Assembly (NCBI RefSeq): GCF_018389385.1
Contig: NZ_CP062698.1
Coordinates: forward strand, 2,855,501-2,919,500
Length of the DNA: 64,000 nt
DNA from: Anthocerotibacter panamensis C109
GTDB taxonomy: Bacteria > Cyanobacteriota > Cyanobacteriia > Gloeobacterales > Anthocerotibacteraceae
Direction: 5' to 3'
Shown: in pieces, positions 27,993-37,366 of the stretch
How positions within the stretch are numbered: position 1 is the first letter of the stretch
How the letters are laid out: each line of letters starts with the position of its first letter
Translations under genes and position numbers: made by a program
Notes under the pieces: generated by a model
What the model saw: the letters and a program-made list of their open reading frames with translations, nothing else
Database searches by the model: none
What the model was told of the DNA's origin: nothing

Positions 27993-28526
27993 ATGTCCCG
28001 TCCCTGTCCCGAATGCGGTAGCAGCAATCCTCCCGGCGCTCAGTACTGTGGGGAGTGTGGCTCGGCTTTGCCCCTAGCCCCCTCGGTTCCTACCCCGCTT
28101 CCAGTAGCACCTAGGCTCCCTACAGCAGATGTGCTGCCGCCCGCTGTTGCACCGACAGTGCGTACAGTAGCAACACGCCTCCAACGGACCCAAGCTAGGT
28201 TAGTTCATACGGGCTCGGGCGAGCGCATGGACCTGCCCTCCATGCAACCCCTGATCTTCATGGGCAAGCCCAACCTTGAAATTCCGCCGGATCTCGATAT
28301 CTCCCACTTTCCGGGGGCGGATATCGTCTCGCGCATCCATGCTGCGATTCGGATGGAGGCTGAGGGAGTGTATTTCCTGGAAGATGCAGGCAGCAGCAAC
28401 GGCACCTTCCTCAATGGCGAGCAAATCAAACCGGGTACCCGCTTTCGTTGTCGGCTCAAACCGGGCGACCTCATCACGCTCGGCAAGGGCAACCAAATGG
28501 GCTTTCAGTTTGAAGTGGAAGCTTAA
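27993..28526 (+). CDS. Zinc-ribbon and FHA domain protein
   Basis: 177 aa. An N-terminal zinc ribbon (CPECGSSNPPGAQYCGECGSAL) is joined by a Pro-rich linker to a C-terminal FHA domain (about 85-175) with the typical ISHFPGADIVSRIHA and DAGSSNGTFLNGEQI motifs. FHA domains bind phosphothreonine. The PP2C-type phosphatase gene starts 3 bases after the stop, so the pair probably forms a Ser/Thr phosphorylation module. No kinase is in the window. Confidence 0.88.
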   Translation: MSRPCPECGSSNPPGAQYCGECGSALPLAPSVPTPLPVAPRLPTADVLPPAVAPTVRTVATRLQRTQARLVHTGSGERMDLPSMQPLIFMGKPNLEIPPDLDISHFPGADIVSRIHAAIRMEAEGVYFLEDAGSSNGTFLNGEQIKPGTRFRCRLKPGDLITLGKGNQMGFQFEVEA

Positions 28527-28528
28527 CT

Positions 28529-29911
28529 GTGTACTACTTGGTGACCGGTAATCCGCAACCTCTACCTGTGGGCCGCTATCAGCCTATAGGTCCTGCTGTG
28601 GTTCACGATACCCGGCCTGACCTGCCTCTAGAGCCTGCCCCCGAGACGCTCCCTGTCCTTTGCCGTCCCTACCAGCGCTTGAATGCTTTTCGCTGGGCAG
28701 TGCCTGAGGTCCATGCCTGCCTGGGTCCGCCCGGTCAACCTTGGGTCCTGCTGGGAAGCGCTCCTCTGGATGAGTGCGGTCAACCCTGGCCTACCTTGCT
28801 GGAATCCTGGGCCAATGCCAGTGTGCTGATGCAGGTGGGCTGGCTGATGCAGGTGGCCCGACTCTGGGACCCCTGTGTGCAAGAAGGAGTCGCTCAATCC
28901 CTACTGGACCCGCAAAACCTGGGTGTCCAAGGCTGGCATCTCAAGCTCTTTTACCTACGCCCTACACCCGAAGCCCCTATCCTTTGTCAGTTAGGACACA
29001 GTTGGCAGAAGCTCCTACACCCAGATTCCCCGCTATCTAAAGTAGTCGAACAGATGGTAGAGGGCAGTCTCCTCCAAGCTCAGGCGCTCATCTCGGTACT
29101 TGAAGCACTGGTAGTGGCGACGGGGCGGGTCACAGCCATTGTGGGCACCACGCATCCAGGCAACCGCGCCAACAACGAGGACACCTATCTCTATGATCCC
29201 CAAGGCCGCTATGGAATCGTCTGTGACGGTATGGGCGGCCATGAGGGGGGTGAGGTGGCGAGTGCCCTGGCGCTCACCAGTCTCAAGGAGCATCTGGCCT
29301 ATCTCTGTAGCACGCTGCTGACCCCGCTCCAGATGCGTCAGGGTCTGGCTGAGGCCATCTACCGGACCAATCAACAACTGGTTAACCGCAATCGCAGTGA
29401 ACGGCGTAGCCGCTACCAGCAGATGGGGACTACGGTCGTCGCCTATTGCCTGACGGGTGCGCTTTTACACATCACCCATGTCGGAGACAGTCGCATTTAT
29501 CTCATCGACCGCACCCACTGCCAGCAATTGACCGTGGATGACGATATCGCCAATCTAGAGGTCAGCCTCGCCCATACCACGACCTTCGAGAGCCTGAGCT
29601 TGAGCAACAGCGGGGCACTCACGCAGGCTTTGGGCGTGACGACCAATCAGTCGCTCCTACCGACGGTTCAGACGTTTGTGCTTGCGGAAGACTGTTTGCT
29701 TTTGCTCTGTAGCGATGGTCTGTGTGATGGTGCTTTGGTGGAGCGCTCTTGGCGCACGATGTTACGCCCCCTCTTGGAAGGAGCACTGACCACCCAGGGT
29801 ATTTTGGACCTCGCCCTACGCGAATTGGGCCACGACAACATCACGTTTATCCTGAGCCGCTACACGCCTTGCCTAACCATGCCTGATAGAGGGTCCGTTG
29901 CTGGGCTGTGA
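28529..29911 (+). CDS. PP2C-type protein serine/threonine phosphatase
   Basis: 460 aa from a GTG start. The first half has no recognised domain. The second half is a PP2C catalytic domain: NRANNEDTYLYD, GIVCDGMGGHEGGEVAS, MGTTVVAY, THVGDSRIYLI, LLLCSDGLCDG and GHDNITFIL carry the metal-binding aspartates. It dephosphorylates Ser/Thr phosphoproteins. It is tightly linked to the upstream FHA protein. Its last 65 bases overlap the convergent M61 peptidase gene. Confidence 0.9.
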   Translation: MYYLVTGNPQPLPVGRYQPIGPAVVHDTRPDLPLEPAPETLPVLCRPYQRLNAFRWAVPEVHACLGPPGQPWVLLGSAPLDECGQPWPTLLESWANASVLMQVGWLMQVARLWDPCVQEGVAQSLLDPQNLGVQGWHLKLFYLRPTPEAPILCQLGHSWQKLLHPDSPLSKVVEQMVEGSLLQAQALISVLEALVVATGRVTAIVGTTHPGNRANNEDTYLYDPQGRYGIVCDGMGGHEGGEVASALALTSLKEHLAYLCSTLLTPLQMRQGLAEAIYRTNQQLVNRNRSERRSRYQQMGTTVVAYCLTGALLHITHVGDSRIYLIDRTHCQQLTVDDDIANLEVSLAHTTTFESLSLSNSGALTQALGVTTNQSLLPTVQTFVLAEDCLLLLCSDGLCDGALVERSWRTMLRPLLEGALTTQGILDLALRELGHDNITFILSRYTPCLTMPDRGSVAGL

Positions 29912-31547
29912 GCTTGGGCAGGGGCGTCAGCGTATAGCGGCTGGGCTGAGGGTCGCCGAGGAGTAGCTCGAAGGAGCGCAATTCGTCGCGCCGGAAGCAG
30001 GTTAATACGACACGGGTTCCGGGGGCGTAGCACTTGAGTAGGTCACTCCAGTTTTTGGTGGTCACGCGCAGCCCATTGAGCGCGATGAGTTCGTCGCCTG
30101 GGCAGAGCCCCGCTTGTTGGGCGGCAGAGCCGGTCTCCACGGCTTTGAGGACCGGTTTGTCTTCGCCGAGCCGGAGTCCTGTATAAGGAAATCCTTCTAC
30201 TTCGCTGGTGAGGTGTAGACCGAAAGGCTCCAGGAATTCGTTGTAGGGGAGGGGTTGGGTGCCCTGGATAAAGTATTTGTAGAAGCCCGTGAGGTCACCA
30301 GCCACCCCTTCGATCACCGCCCACAGTTCCACCTCGCTATACGCTGCGCCCCGACTTTGATAGCGCCGCCATAGTTCCTGGAAGACCGTGTCGAGCGAAC
30401 CTTGCCCCCGAGCGCGTAGGAAGAGGTCCAATAGCAGCATTACCACTTGGCCTTTCAGATAGTAGGAGATGCTGGAGTTGAGAGAATTTTCGTCGGGACG
30501 GTAGAGCTTGATCCAGGCATCAAAGCTGGATTGGGTCAGCGATTGTACATCCTTGCCGGGGGTGGTCTCCAGGCGGGTGATAGCCTCTGAGAGCAATTGG
30601 AGATAGCGTCGGTCATCGTAGAACCCCGCGCGCATACAGATAAATTCGTCGTAATACGCAGTCCCCCCTTCGCAGAACCACAGGACCGAGACATAGTTCT
30701 CCTGGCTATAGTCAAAGGAGTCCAGGGTATCAGGGCGCAGGCGTTTGATATTCCAGGTATGAAAAAATTCATGAGCGACCAATTGCAAAAACCGCTCGTA
30801 CTTGCTCTGGGGCTGGAAGTTTAGCCGTGGATAGAGCAGCGATGTGCTGTTGGCGTGCTCCAACCCGCCGTAGTTGTCAGCAGCATGGACGATAAACAAA
30901 TACTCAGGGTAGGGGAGTCCCCCAAAAATGCTTGCGGTCGTCTCAATGATGCGTGTGATATCCCTGAGCATTGACGGGATATCGTAGTTCCCTTGCCCCC
31001 AAATCGCCAGCCGGTGGGTTTTATCGAGAACTTCAAACCTATGAACGCTGTGCGTCCCCATCTCTACCGGCGAATCCACCAGTTGGTCGTAGTCCACAGC
31101 CCGAAAATGGTTGCCAGCCTGCTGCGTAAGGGCGGTGGTGATTTGCCAGTCAGGGTGGGGCAGGAGGATTTCCAGATCATGGGGCACAGCCCGCCAGGGG
31201 GCACACAACAAGAACAGACATGCTCCATTGAAGTAGCCGTGGGTGTTGTCCAGGTGGCTGGTGCGGACGGTCAACTCGAGCGCATAGACGCGGTAGCTGA
31301 CGGTGACCTCGGCGGTATCGGCAGGAACCTGGATGCGCCAGGTATTTTTGTTGCGCTTGGTCCAAGGCAGGAGGCACGTGAAGTCCTGCACATGGCGGCT
31401 GTATTCGCGGACCATGTACGAACCGGGCGTCCACACCGGCAGCATCAGGTCTACCCATGGTCCTGGGGGTGGCACAAAGCGCATGGTAATCGTGTAGAGA
31501 TGCGCCAGGGGATCGGCACTGACTGTGTACGTGACTTTAGACTCCAT
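29847..31547 (-). CDS. M61 family metallopeptidase with PDZ domain
   Basis: 566 aa. A beta-rich N-terminal domain is followed by the zinc motif HEFFHTWNIKRLRP (HExxH) and a downstream WFCEGGTAYYDE segment giving the third ligand. A C-terminal PDZ domain (AVETGSAAQQAGLCPGDELIALNGL) follows. This is the glycyl aminopeptidase family. No signal peptide is seen. A G-rich SD precedes the ATG. The 3' end overlaps the PP2C gene on the other strand. Confidence 0.9.
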   Translation of the reverse strand: MESKVTYTVSADPLAHLYTITMRFVPPPGPWVDLMLPVWTPGSYMVREYSRHVQDFTCLLPWTKRNKNTWRIQVPADTAEVTVSYRVYALELTVRTSHLDNTHGYFNGACLFLLCAPWRAVPHDLEILLPHPDWQITTALTQQAGNHFRAVDYDQLVDSPVEMGTHSVHRFEVLDKTHRLAIWGQGNYDIPSMLRDITRIIETTASIFGGLPYPEYLFIVHAADNYGGLEHANSTSLLYPRLNFQPQSKYERFLQLVAHEFFHTWNIKRLRPDTLDSFDYSQENYVSVLWFCEGGTAYYDEFICMRAGFYDDRRYLQLLSEAITRLETTPGKDVQSLTQSSFDAWIKLYRPDENSLNSSISYYLKGQVVMLLLDLFLRARGQGSLDTVFQELWRRYQSRGAAYSEVELWAVIEGVAGDLTGFYKYFIQGTQPLPYNEFLEPFGLHLTSEVEGFPYTGLRLGEDKPVLKAVETGSAAQQAGLCPGDELIALNGLRVTTKNWSDLLKCYAPGTRVVLTCFRRDELRSFELLLGDPQPSRYTLTPLPKLTAQQRTLYQAWLGKACSGSG

Positions 31548-31605
31548 GGCTCCCCCGTAACAGCACTTCTTTCGTTAGAATAGCTATTTATTGTCCATTC
31601 AGGAC

Positions 31606-32097
31606 ATGAAACGCAGAACTTGCCTCGGCTTTATCTTGCTCCCCCCCGCCCTCACTGCCCAGACCACACGGCCTTTGGCGGATTTTCTGCCTATGCTGCA
31701 AAAAGACCTCCTCGCCTATACCAACCGCGCTTATCGCCGCGCCAATTTAGCCAGTCGCGCTGTTTTTTTAGGGGTACCCCGTTTGGTGGGGGAGGATATA
31801 GTCCAGGTACGGATGCTAGAGCGTTGGCCCTCCTCTGTGGAACCCCCCGCCCTAAACATGCTCATGGTAGACCACAGCCTCCAGTTTGCTCGAGACCGAA
31901 ATCGTTGGTTTTTGGTGGGTGTTTCTCTGGGAGTCGCGGTCATCCCGCCGGAGGCTAAAGCCTTCGGTCCGACCTCCCAACAGCTCCTAAACCCTCAAGC
32001 CCCGCTCTCCCATCAAACCGTGGGGACTCCGGTGGTGGACGCCAGCGATAGCCCGTTCGCCCAGGCAGTACGCACCCTCTTGCAAGACTGGCAGTAG
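31606..32097 (+). CDS. Exported hypothetical protein
   Basis: 163 aa from the ATG at 31606. The first residues (MKRRTCLGFILLPPALTAQ) form a short signal peptide. The mature part contains a mixed alpha/beta region without recognised motifs (ALNMLMVDHSLQFARD, FLVGVSLGVAVIPPE). An upstream TTG at 31591 is possible but less likely. No family assigned. Confidence 0.6.
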   Translation: MKRRTCLGFILLPPALTAQTTRPLADFLPMLQKDLLAYTNRAYRRANLASRAVFLGVPRLVGEDIVQVRMLERWPSSVEPPALNMLMVDHSLQFARDRNRWFLVGVSLGVAVIPPEAKAFGPTSQQLLNPQAPLSHQTVGTPVVDASDSPFAQAVRTLLQDWQ

Positions 32098-32117
32098 CGC
32101 TGTGACATTTTGCGCCC

Positions 32118-33938
32118 TCAACTCTTGAAAGGAGTCTGCTCCTGCCACTGTTTGACAATCGACTGCCCGATGCGGATGATGCCCTGCCGGAACAGTCCGT
32201 CCGCTTCTTCTTCAAAGAGGGGACCGCCGCCGGTATTATCTTCGGCATTCGCCTGCCAGAACGTAGCTTTGTCCCCGATGCGTGCCTTTTTGAGGTCGAT
32301 CACGAGCGCTAGCCCCGAAGTACGTAGCTGGTTGGGTGTGAAGTTGGGGATCTCTAAAGGAAAGAAGGGCACCAACAAGCGGAGCGCTCCATTGAGCAGA
32401 GGATTGCCACGACTGTCATACCCCCGGTTGGATTGGACCTGTGTGAAGACCAGATAGCGCAGCTTCAGCGTCCGTCCGACAATTTTGAGCCGTTCGAGAT
32501 CGGTAGTGTAGCGGCTATCCCGGTCGAGGATGTTGATATTTTTTACCAGGGGCAGAAACTGTTTGAATTCAGGGGCTGGACCTAGGGGGCCATTGAGGAG
32601 GGTGAGCGAGCGGTCCTTGAGTTGGGTGGCGGCTTGCTCCATCAATTGACGGGCAAGGAGGTCCGAATAGAGCGAGCCGTCTGGGAGAAATCCGGCTCCA
32701 TTGGCATTGCCTAGCTCAAGTTGGGGCGGTAGTTGAATGTCAGACAGGGTGCGCACATAACCCGCGCGAGCCTGGACCGGAATCTTCAATTCGGGATAAC
32801 CAGGGACTTTAAATGTGACATCATGACGTCCTGCTGGGAGTTGGGGGACCAGGAAAGACCCGTCCGGCAGAATGGGGACTGTCCGCCCCTGGACCTGGAG
32901 GGTACCACTACCAACCGGGCGTCCGGCCAAGTCTCTGACCACACCGCTCAGCGCCCCGCTTTGATTTTTAGGAGATGAGGTGGCGACTAATGGGGGTGGC
33001 GGGAGGTTGGCTTCTCGTTCCCAAAGCAGATTCTGGGCTCCCGCCTGCATGACGACGTAGGACCCATCACCCAGTACCGCTATGCCTGTAGGTTGTCGCC
33101 CGAGCGAGCGGGTCGCGATAATCCGTCCCTGGTCAAGGTCAACAATTTGGAGCCGGTCGTTATCTCGGGAAGTGACATAGGCCAGCCGCTGGTCTGGAGA
33201 GAGCGCAAACCGGGTGGGTTTGAAATCAAGGCCGATGGTCTGGTATTGCCCTGCGAGCGTCAGGGGCACAATCGAAAGGTCTTCGCTGCCGGAGTTGAGC
33301 AGGATAGCCCGGTTATGGCTGTTGTCCATGGCGATGTCTTCGGTCACCGCACCACTGCGCAGTCGGGCAATCAGTTCACCGGTGCTCCCATCTACGAGCA
33401 CGAGACCCAAGGGACCGCCATTGAGACTGACCAGGATCTGCCCGGTGGCCTCGTCTATGGCACAGGCCAGAGCAGGCTGGGGCATCTCCAAAAACCGAGT
33501 TTGGCGCGTCTTGAGGTCAAGGATCGAGATGCGGTTGCTGGCCGGATGGGTCGCGACCAATACGCCGCGCTGCGAGCTAAGCGCTAGATCATAGACGCCC
33601 CCCTTCAAGTCGATATCCGCCACGATTTTTTGTTGTTGTAGGTCCACTACGGCTAGAGTGTCGTGACTGGCACCCCCGACATAAGCGAGCCCCGTCTTGG
33701 GGTCATAGACGGTCACCAGAGGCTCAAATCCAAGGGGAATACGCCCGATGACCGCGCCCGTGGTGAGGTTCAAAAGAAATAGGGACTGTTCTTCAATCAC
33801 GCCCACCAGCGCCAAAGAGCGGTCTTCGACCACCGCGATCCGGTCGGCACCCCCGCCCACAGCGATTTTGCTCTCTCGGGCGGCCAGGGGTAGTTGGGCG
33901 GTCATCCACAGACAAGCCACACACAGGAATCTTTTCAT
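32118..33938 (-). CDS. Exported YVTN/beta-propeller protein
   Basis: 606 aa. A signal peptide (KRFLCVACLWMTAQLPLAA) precedes repeated propeller blades (AYVGGASHDTLAVVDLQQQKIVADIDL, RLAYVTSRDNDRLQIVDLDQG) up to about residue 310. A carboxypeptidase-regulatory-like beta domain (LSGVVRDLAGRPVGSGTLQV) follows, then a C-terminal region of unknown type. Such proteins work in the periplasm or on the surface as binding scaffolds. Its 3' end is 20 bases from the convergent exported gene. Confidence 0.78.
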   Translation of the reverse strand: MKRFLCVACLWMTAQLPLAARESKIAVGGGADRIAVVEDRSLALVGVIEEQSLFLLNLTTGAVIGRIPLGFEPLVTVYDPKTGLAYVGGASHDTLAVVDLQQQKIVADIDLKGGVYDLALSSQRGVLVATHPASNRISILDLKTRQTRFLEMPQPALACAIDEATGQILVSLNGGPLGLVLVDGSTGELIARLRSGAVTEDIAMDNSHNRAILLNSGSEDLSIVPLTLAGQYQTIGLDFKPTRFALSPDQRLAYVTSRDNDRLQIVDLDQGRIIATRSLGRQPTGIAVLGDGSYVVMQAGAQNLLWEREANLPPPPLVATSSPKNQSGALSGVVRDLAGRPVGSGTLQVQGRTVPILPDGSFLVPQLPAGRHDVTFKVPGYPELKIPVQARAGYVRTLSDIQLPPQLELGNANGAGFLPDGSLYSDLLARQLMEQAATQLKDRSLTLLNGPLGPAPEFKQFLPLVKNINILDRDSRYTTDLERLKIVGRTLKLRYLVFTQVQSNRGYDSRGNPLLNGALRLLVPFFPLEIPNFTPNQLRTSGLALVIDLKKARIGDKATFWQANAEDNTGGGPLFEEEADGLFRQGIIRIGQSIVKQWQEQTPFKS

Positions 33939-33969
33939 GGGGATATCTTAACAAAGCCCGTGGGACAAC

Positions 33970-34170
33970 TCAGTGCCGCAGCAACAGCAGACTGATACCT
34001 AAGAGCGCCAGAACGAAGGAAAGGCCCGCAAAAAGCATCAGGCTATAGGCGATAAACACATCCAGAGTGCTACAAGCGATGCCGTCGTGGTGCTCCCGAG
34101 TCTCTCGGTAGCGCTCGTTTTCCCACTTAAATTCTTTGGCTTCCATCCCTGACTTTTCCTCAAACCCCAT
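33970..34170 (-). CDS. Small membrane protein, hypothetical
   Basis: 66 aa. A charged N-terminal half (KEFKWENERYRETREHHDG) is followed by one long hydrophobic stretch (FIAYSLMLFAGLSFVLALLGISLLLL). The start may instead be the internal ATG at 34146, which has a nearby AGGG. No family is known. It lies between the beta-propeller gene and the prolyl oligopeptidase. Confidence 0.5.
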   Translation of the reverse strand: MGFEEKSGMEAKEFKWENERYRETREHHDGIACSTLDVFIAYSLMLFAGLSFVLALLGISLLLLRH

Positions 34171-34306
34171 CTGTGCCTTTAGGAGAAAAGAACCCGCACC
34201 AGCAGCACCTTTTTCTCATTCCTTCAAATGTATAGGCAACCGTGCGTTTCGCTACATTGCTTAAAAATACTTAGTAAAAAATTGATTCTGATGGAGGTGC
34301 TTTGGA

Positions 34307-34335
34307 CTGAGCGTGGCCGGGGACGCCACGCTCAG
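34307..34335 (-). terminator. Stem-loop after the prolyl oligopeptidase gene
   Basis: A perfect 11-bp inverted repeat (CTGAGCGTGGC/GCCACGCTCAG) with a 7-base loop, 11 bases beyond the stop of the S9A gene. There is no clear T run, so it could be a transcript-end stabiliser rather than an intrinsic terminator. Confidence 0.5.
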
Positions 34336-34345
34336 TAGGCGATCC

Positions 34346-36463
34346 CTAGGGTTGTGTGGTGACTTTAATGGACAAGACGCGGGTCAAGAATGCCCAACGA
34401 TCAGCCACCTCTTCGAGGACTTTGGTCGTGGGTTTGCCCGCCCCGTGACCGGCTTTGGTCTCGATACGGATGAGAGTCGGGGCATCCCCGGCTTGCGCTG
34501 CCTGGAGCGTGGCTGCAAACTTGAAGCTGTGGGCGGGTACCACCCGGTCATCGTGGTCAGCAGTGGTGATGAGGGTGGCCGGATAGCTGGTTCCGGGCTT
34601 GAGGCGGTGTAGGGGCGAGTAGGCGTAGAGCGCTTTAAATTGCTCCGGGTCTTCGGAGGAGCCGTAGTCAGAGACCCAAGCCCAACCGATGGTGAACTTC
34701 TGAAAACGCAGCATGTCCATCACCCCCACCGCCGGGAGCGCTGCTCCAAATAAGTCCGGTCTCTGGGTCATAGCTGCTCCCACCAAGAGCCCCCCATTAC
34801 TCCCCCCGCCGATAGCGAGTTTGGGAGTGGAGGTGTACTTCTGGGCAATGAGGTATTCAGCAGCGCCGATGAAGTCATCGAAGACATTTTGCTTTTGGAG
34901 CTTGGTCCCCGCCTGATGCCAGCCTTCGCCGTACTCCCCGCCTCCCCGGAGGTTGGGCACCGCGTATATGCCTCCCATTTCCATCCAAACCAGATTGCTG
35001 GGGGAGAAACTGGGCGTGAGCGAAAGGTTGAACCCGCCATAGCCATAGAGGTAGGTCGGGTTGGTGCTGTTGCGCTGGAGTCCTTTTTTGTAGGAGATAA
35101 ACATGGGGATACGGGTGCCGTCTTTGCTGGTATAAAAGACCTGCTCCGTGGTGAAGTCATCCGGGTTGAAGGCGACTTTGGGCTGGAAGAGGGCGGTGCT
35201 TTTCCCCGTGGCGACTTCGTAGCGATAGATGGTCGCCGGACTGGTAAAACTGGTGAAGGCGTAGAAGGTTTCTTTGTCTGTCCGCTTGCCGCCCAAACCG
35301 GCCACCGTACCTAACCCTGGCAGCGTCATTTCACGGGTAAACCCGCCTTTCAAGTCAAAGACTTTTACCTGGGCGCGGGCGTCTTTGAGGTAGGTGCACA
35401 GAATATAGTTGTCCACCAGATGCGCACTGTCTAAGGTTTCTTGAGCTTCGGGGATAACCATCTTGAGGGTTTTGGGCTGGGTGGTGTCGATGGCGATGAC
35501 CTGTCCGCGGGGGGCACCCCGGTCCGTGGTGAAGTAGAAAACACTCCCTACGTTGTCCACGAAGGCGTAGGCAGCATCGGCTTTGTCAAGGAGTTCCACA
35601 ACGGGGCTAGCAGGCGTTTGTAGGTCTTTGTAGAAAACGCGGTTTTTGGGGTTGGTGCCCTCGGTGACGTTGAGGATGAGATAGCGCCCGTCATCTGTGA
35701 CCCGCCCGCTAAAACCCCACTCTTTTTGATCCTTGCGTTCGTAAATCAGCACATCCTCAGCTTGTGGGGTGCCGATGCGATGGTAGTAAAGTTTCTGGAA
35801 ATAGTTGGTTTCCTGGAAGGCAGCCTTGGGTTCGTCGTAACGACTATAAAAAATTCCCTTGCCGTCTTTGCTCCAAGAAGCTCCCGAGAATTTGATCCAT
35901 TTCAGCCGGTCGGGGAGGTCTTGGCCGGTCTCAATGTCGCGGATTTTCCACTCTTGCCAGTCGGAACCGGCAGTAGAGAGTCCATAGGCCATCAGGGTCC
36001 CAGAGGAGTTGATGGCGTAGCCAGAGAGCGCTACCGTCCCGTCCGGGGAGAGTTGGTTGGGGTCGAGGAGCACCCGGGGTTGCTCCTCAAGGTTGGAGGT
36101 GGTGTAGAGTACGCTCTGGTTCTGGAGTCCAAGGTTGCGACTCAGGAAATAGCGCCCGCCTTCCTGGAAGGGCACGCTATATTTTTCGTAGTTCCAAAGT
36201 CGGGTGAGGCGATCTTTGATGGGAGCGCGGGTCGCGATGGCGTCGAGATAGGCGTCTGTGACTTGATTCTGGGCGCTCACCCAGGCTTTGGTCTGGGCGG
36301 AGTCGGCCTCCTCCAGCCAACGATAGGGGTCTGCCACCCGAATGCCATGATAGCTATCCACTTGGTCTACTTTGGGCGTCGGAGGATACCGCAGGGGGGT
36401 GGCCTGTACTGCTAGCGTTCCCCAAGCGAGGGCTCCCCAAAAAAAGCTACCTGCACGAACCAT
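34346..36463 (-). CDS. Prolyl oligopeptidase (S9A), exported
   Basis: 705 aa, normal for the family. A signal peptide is likely (VRAGSFFWGALAWGTLAVQA). The N-terminal propeller begins with the family motif VDSYHGIRVADPYRWLEE. The C-terminal alpha/beta hydrolase carries the nucleophile Ser in GGGSNGGLL, the acid in TTADHDDRVVP and the His in KAGHGAGKP. It cleaves short peptides after proline, here probably in the periplasm. All three catalytic residues are present. Confidence 0.92.
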   Translation of the reverse strand: MVRAGSFFWGALAWGTLAVQATPLRYPPTPKVDQVDSYHGIRVADPYRWLEEADSAQTKAWVSAQNQVTDAYLDAIATRAPIKDRLTRLWNYEKYSVPFQEGGRYFLSRNLGLQNQSVLYTTSNLEEQPRVLLDPNQLSPDGTVALSGYAINSSGTLMAYGLSTAGSDWQEWKIRDIETGQDLPDRLKWIKFSGASWSKDGKGIFYSRYDEPKAAFQETNYFQKLYYHRIGTPQAEDVLIYERKDQKEWGFSGRVTDDGRYLILNVTEGTNPKNRVFYKDLQTPASPVVELLDKADAAYAFVDNVGSVFYFTTDRGAPRGQVIAIDTTQPKTLKMVIPEAQETLDSAHLVDNYILCTYLKDARAQVKVFDLKGGFTREMTLPGLGTVAGLGGKRTDKETFYAFTSFTSPATIYRYEVATGKSTALFQPKVAFNPDDFTTEQVFYTSKDGTRIPMFISYKKGLQRNSTNPTYLYGYGGFNLSLTPSFSPSNLVWMEMGGIYAVPNLRGGGEYGEGWHQAGTKLQKQNVFDDFIGAAEYLIAQKYTSTPKLAIGGGSNGGLLVGAAMTQRPDLFGAALPAVGVMDMLRFQKFTIGWAWVSDYGSSEDPEQFKALYAYSPLHRLKPGTSYPATLITTADHDDRVVPAHSFKFAATLQAAQAGDAPTLIRIETKAGHGAGKPTTKVLEEVADRWAFLTRVLSIKVTTQP

Positions 36464-36534
36464 AACTCGAACTCCTATTGCTTCTGGTCTATCATTCCCA
36501 GGGAATCAGCCTCTTGTCCAGGGCTTTGGGTAAA

Positions 36535-37209
36535 TTACCGCTTCTGAGGAAACGTTTCTAAGGAAGGCGTCTCATTCACTACATCGCCTAAGGCCTGTTG
36601 TAGGTCGGCGGTCAGGCGGCGGAGGCCCTCTTTGGGCGGTAAATCTAGATATTCCTTGACCAGCAGAGGCTTTTGGACCACAATATCCGCTCGGGAGCGA
36701 AAGCCCAGAACCCGGTCTGCATAGACAAACCGCACCGGAACCACCGGCAAATGGAGATCAGGCAGCTCGCGCTGACAGTTGAGGGCCAGCCATGCCACAC
36801 CCGGCTTGAGGGGATGGACTTCATTCGGCGCATAGTAGTAAAGATTGCCTTCCGGGAAGACCACCAGCACTTCTTGGCTCGAGAGTAGCTCCAGGCAATG
36901 GCGGATCATGTCGGCACTAGGGCGCTGGGTATTGACCGGAAAAGCTCCCAAGCGGCGCATCAACCAACCCTGTAGCCCCACAAATTCATCCTTGGAGGCC
37001 ATAAAGCGCAACAGCCGCTTGTGTGCCAGCACGTACAGCATGAAGGGGTCCCAGCGGGAGCGGTGTACAGGAGCCAGTAATACCGGCCCAGTGGCAGGCA
37101 AAAATTCCTCCCCCACGAGGTGCACCTCAAAGTAGAGGGACATGAACAAGCTATGAATAGGCTTGAGTAGTTTGGTTAACCAGGGAGAGAGATAAGATTT
37201 TTCCACCAT
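36535..37209 (-). CDS. 1-acylglycerol-3-phosphate acyltransferase (PlsC-like)
   Basis: 224 aa from the preferred ATG at 37209, which has AGAGGA about 8 bases upstream. The ORF can extend to 37233. Acyltransferase motifs: HRSRWDPF (HX4D), PVNTQRPS and FPEGN. It probably transfers acyl chains to lysophosphatidate in membrane lipid synthesis. No fused domain. Confidence 0.88.
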   Translation of the reverse strand: MVEKSYLSPWLTKLLKPIHSLFMSLYFEVHLVGEEFLPATGPVLLAPVHRSRWDPFMLYVLAHKRLLRFMASKDEFVGLQGWLMRRLGAFPVNTQRPSADMIRHCLELLSSQEVLVVFPEGNLYYYAPNEVHPLKPGVAWLALNCQRELPDLHLPVVPVRFVYADRVLGFRSRADIVVQKPLLVKEYLDLPPKEGLRRLTADLQQALGDVVNETPSLETFPQKR

Positions 37210-37366
37210 GGTCGGATTCCTCTTTTTAGTCATCAGCTTAAGCTACCGCACTTCGCCCCAAGCGTTGGAGCGCAGGAGGCCAGTTTCACAAGCGACCGGG
37301 CTTACTGGGGATAAACCTGGGATAACATTGGGTTAACGCAGGTTGCACCACCATGTAGGGTCCGCT

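Noticed and set aside
35726-36415. 229-aa plus-strand ORF opposite the prolyl oligopeptidase
   Set aside because: Shadow of an intact catalytic protein; no motifs or SD.
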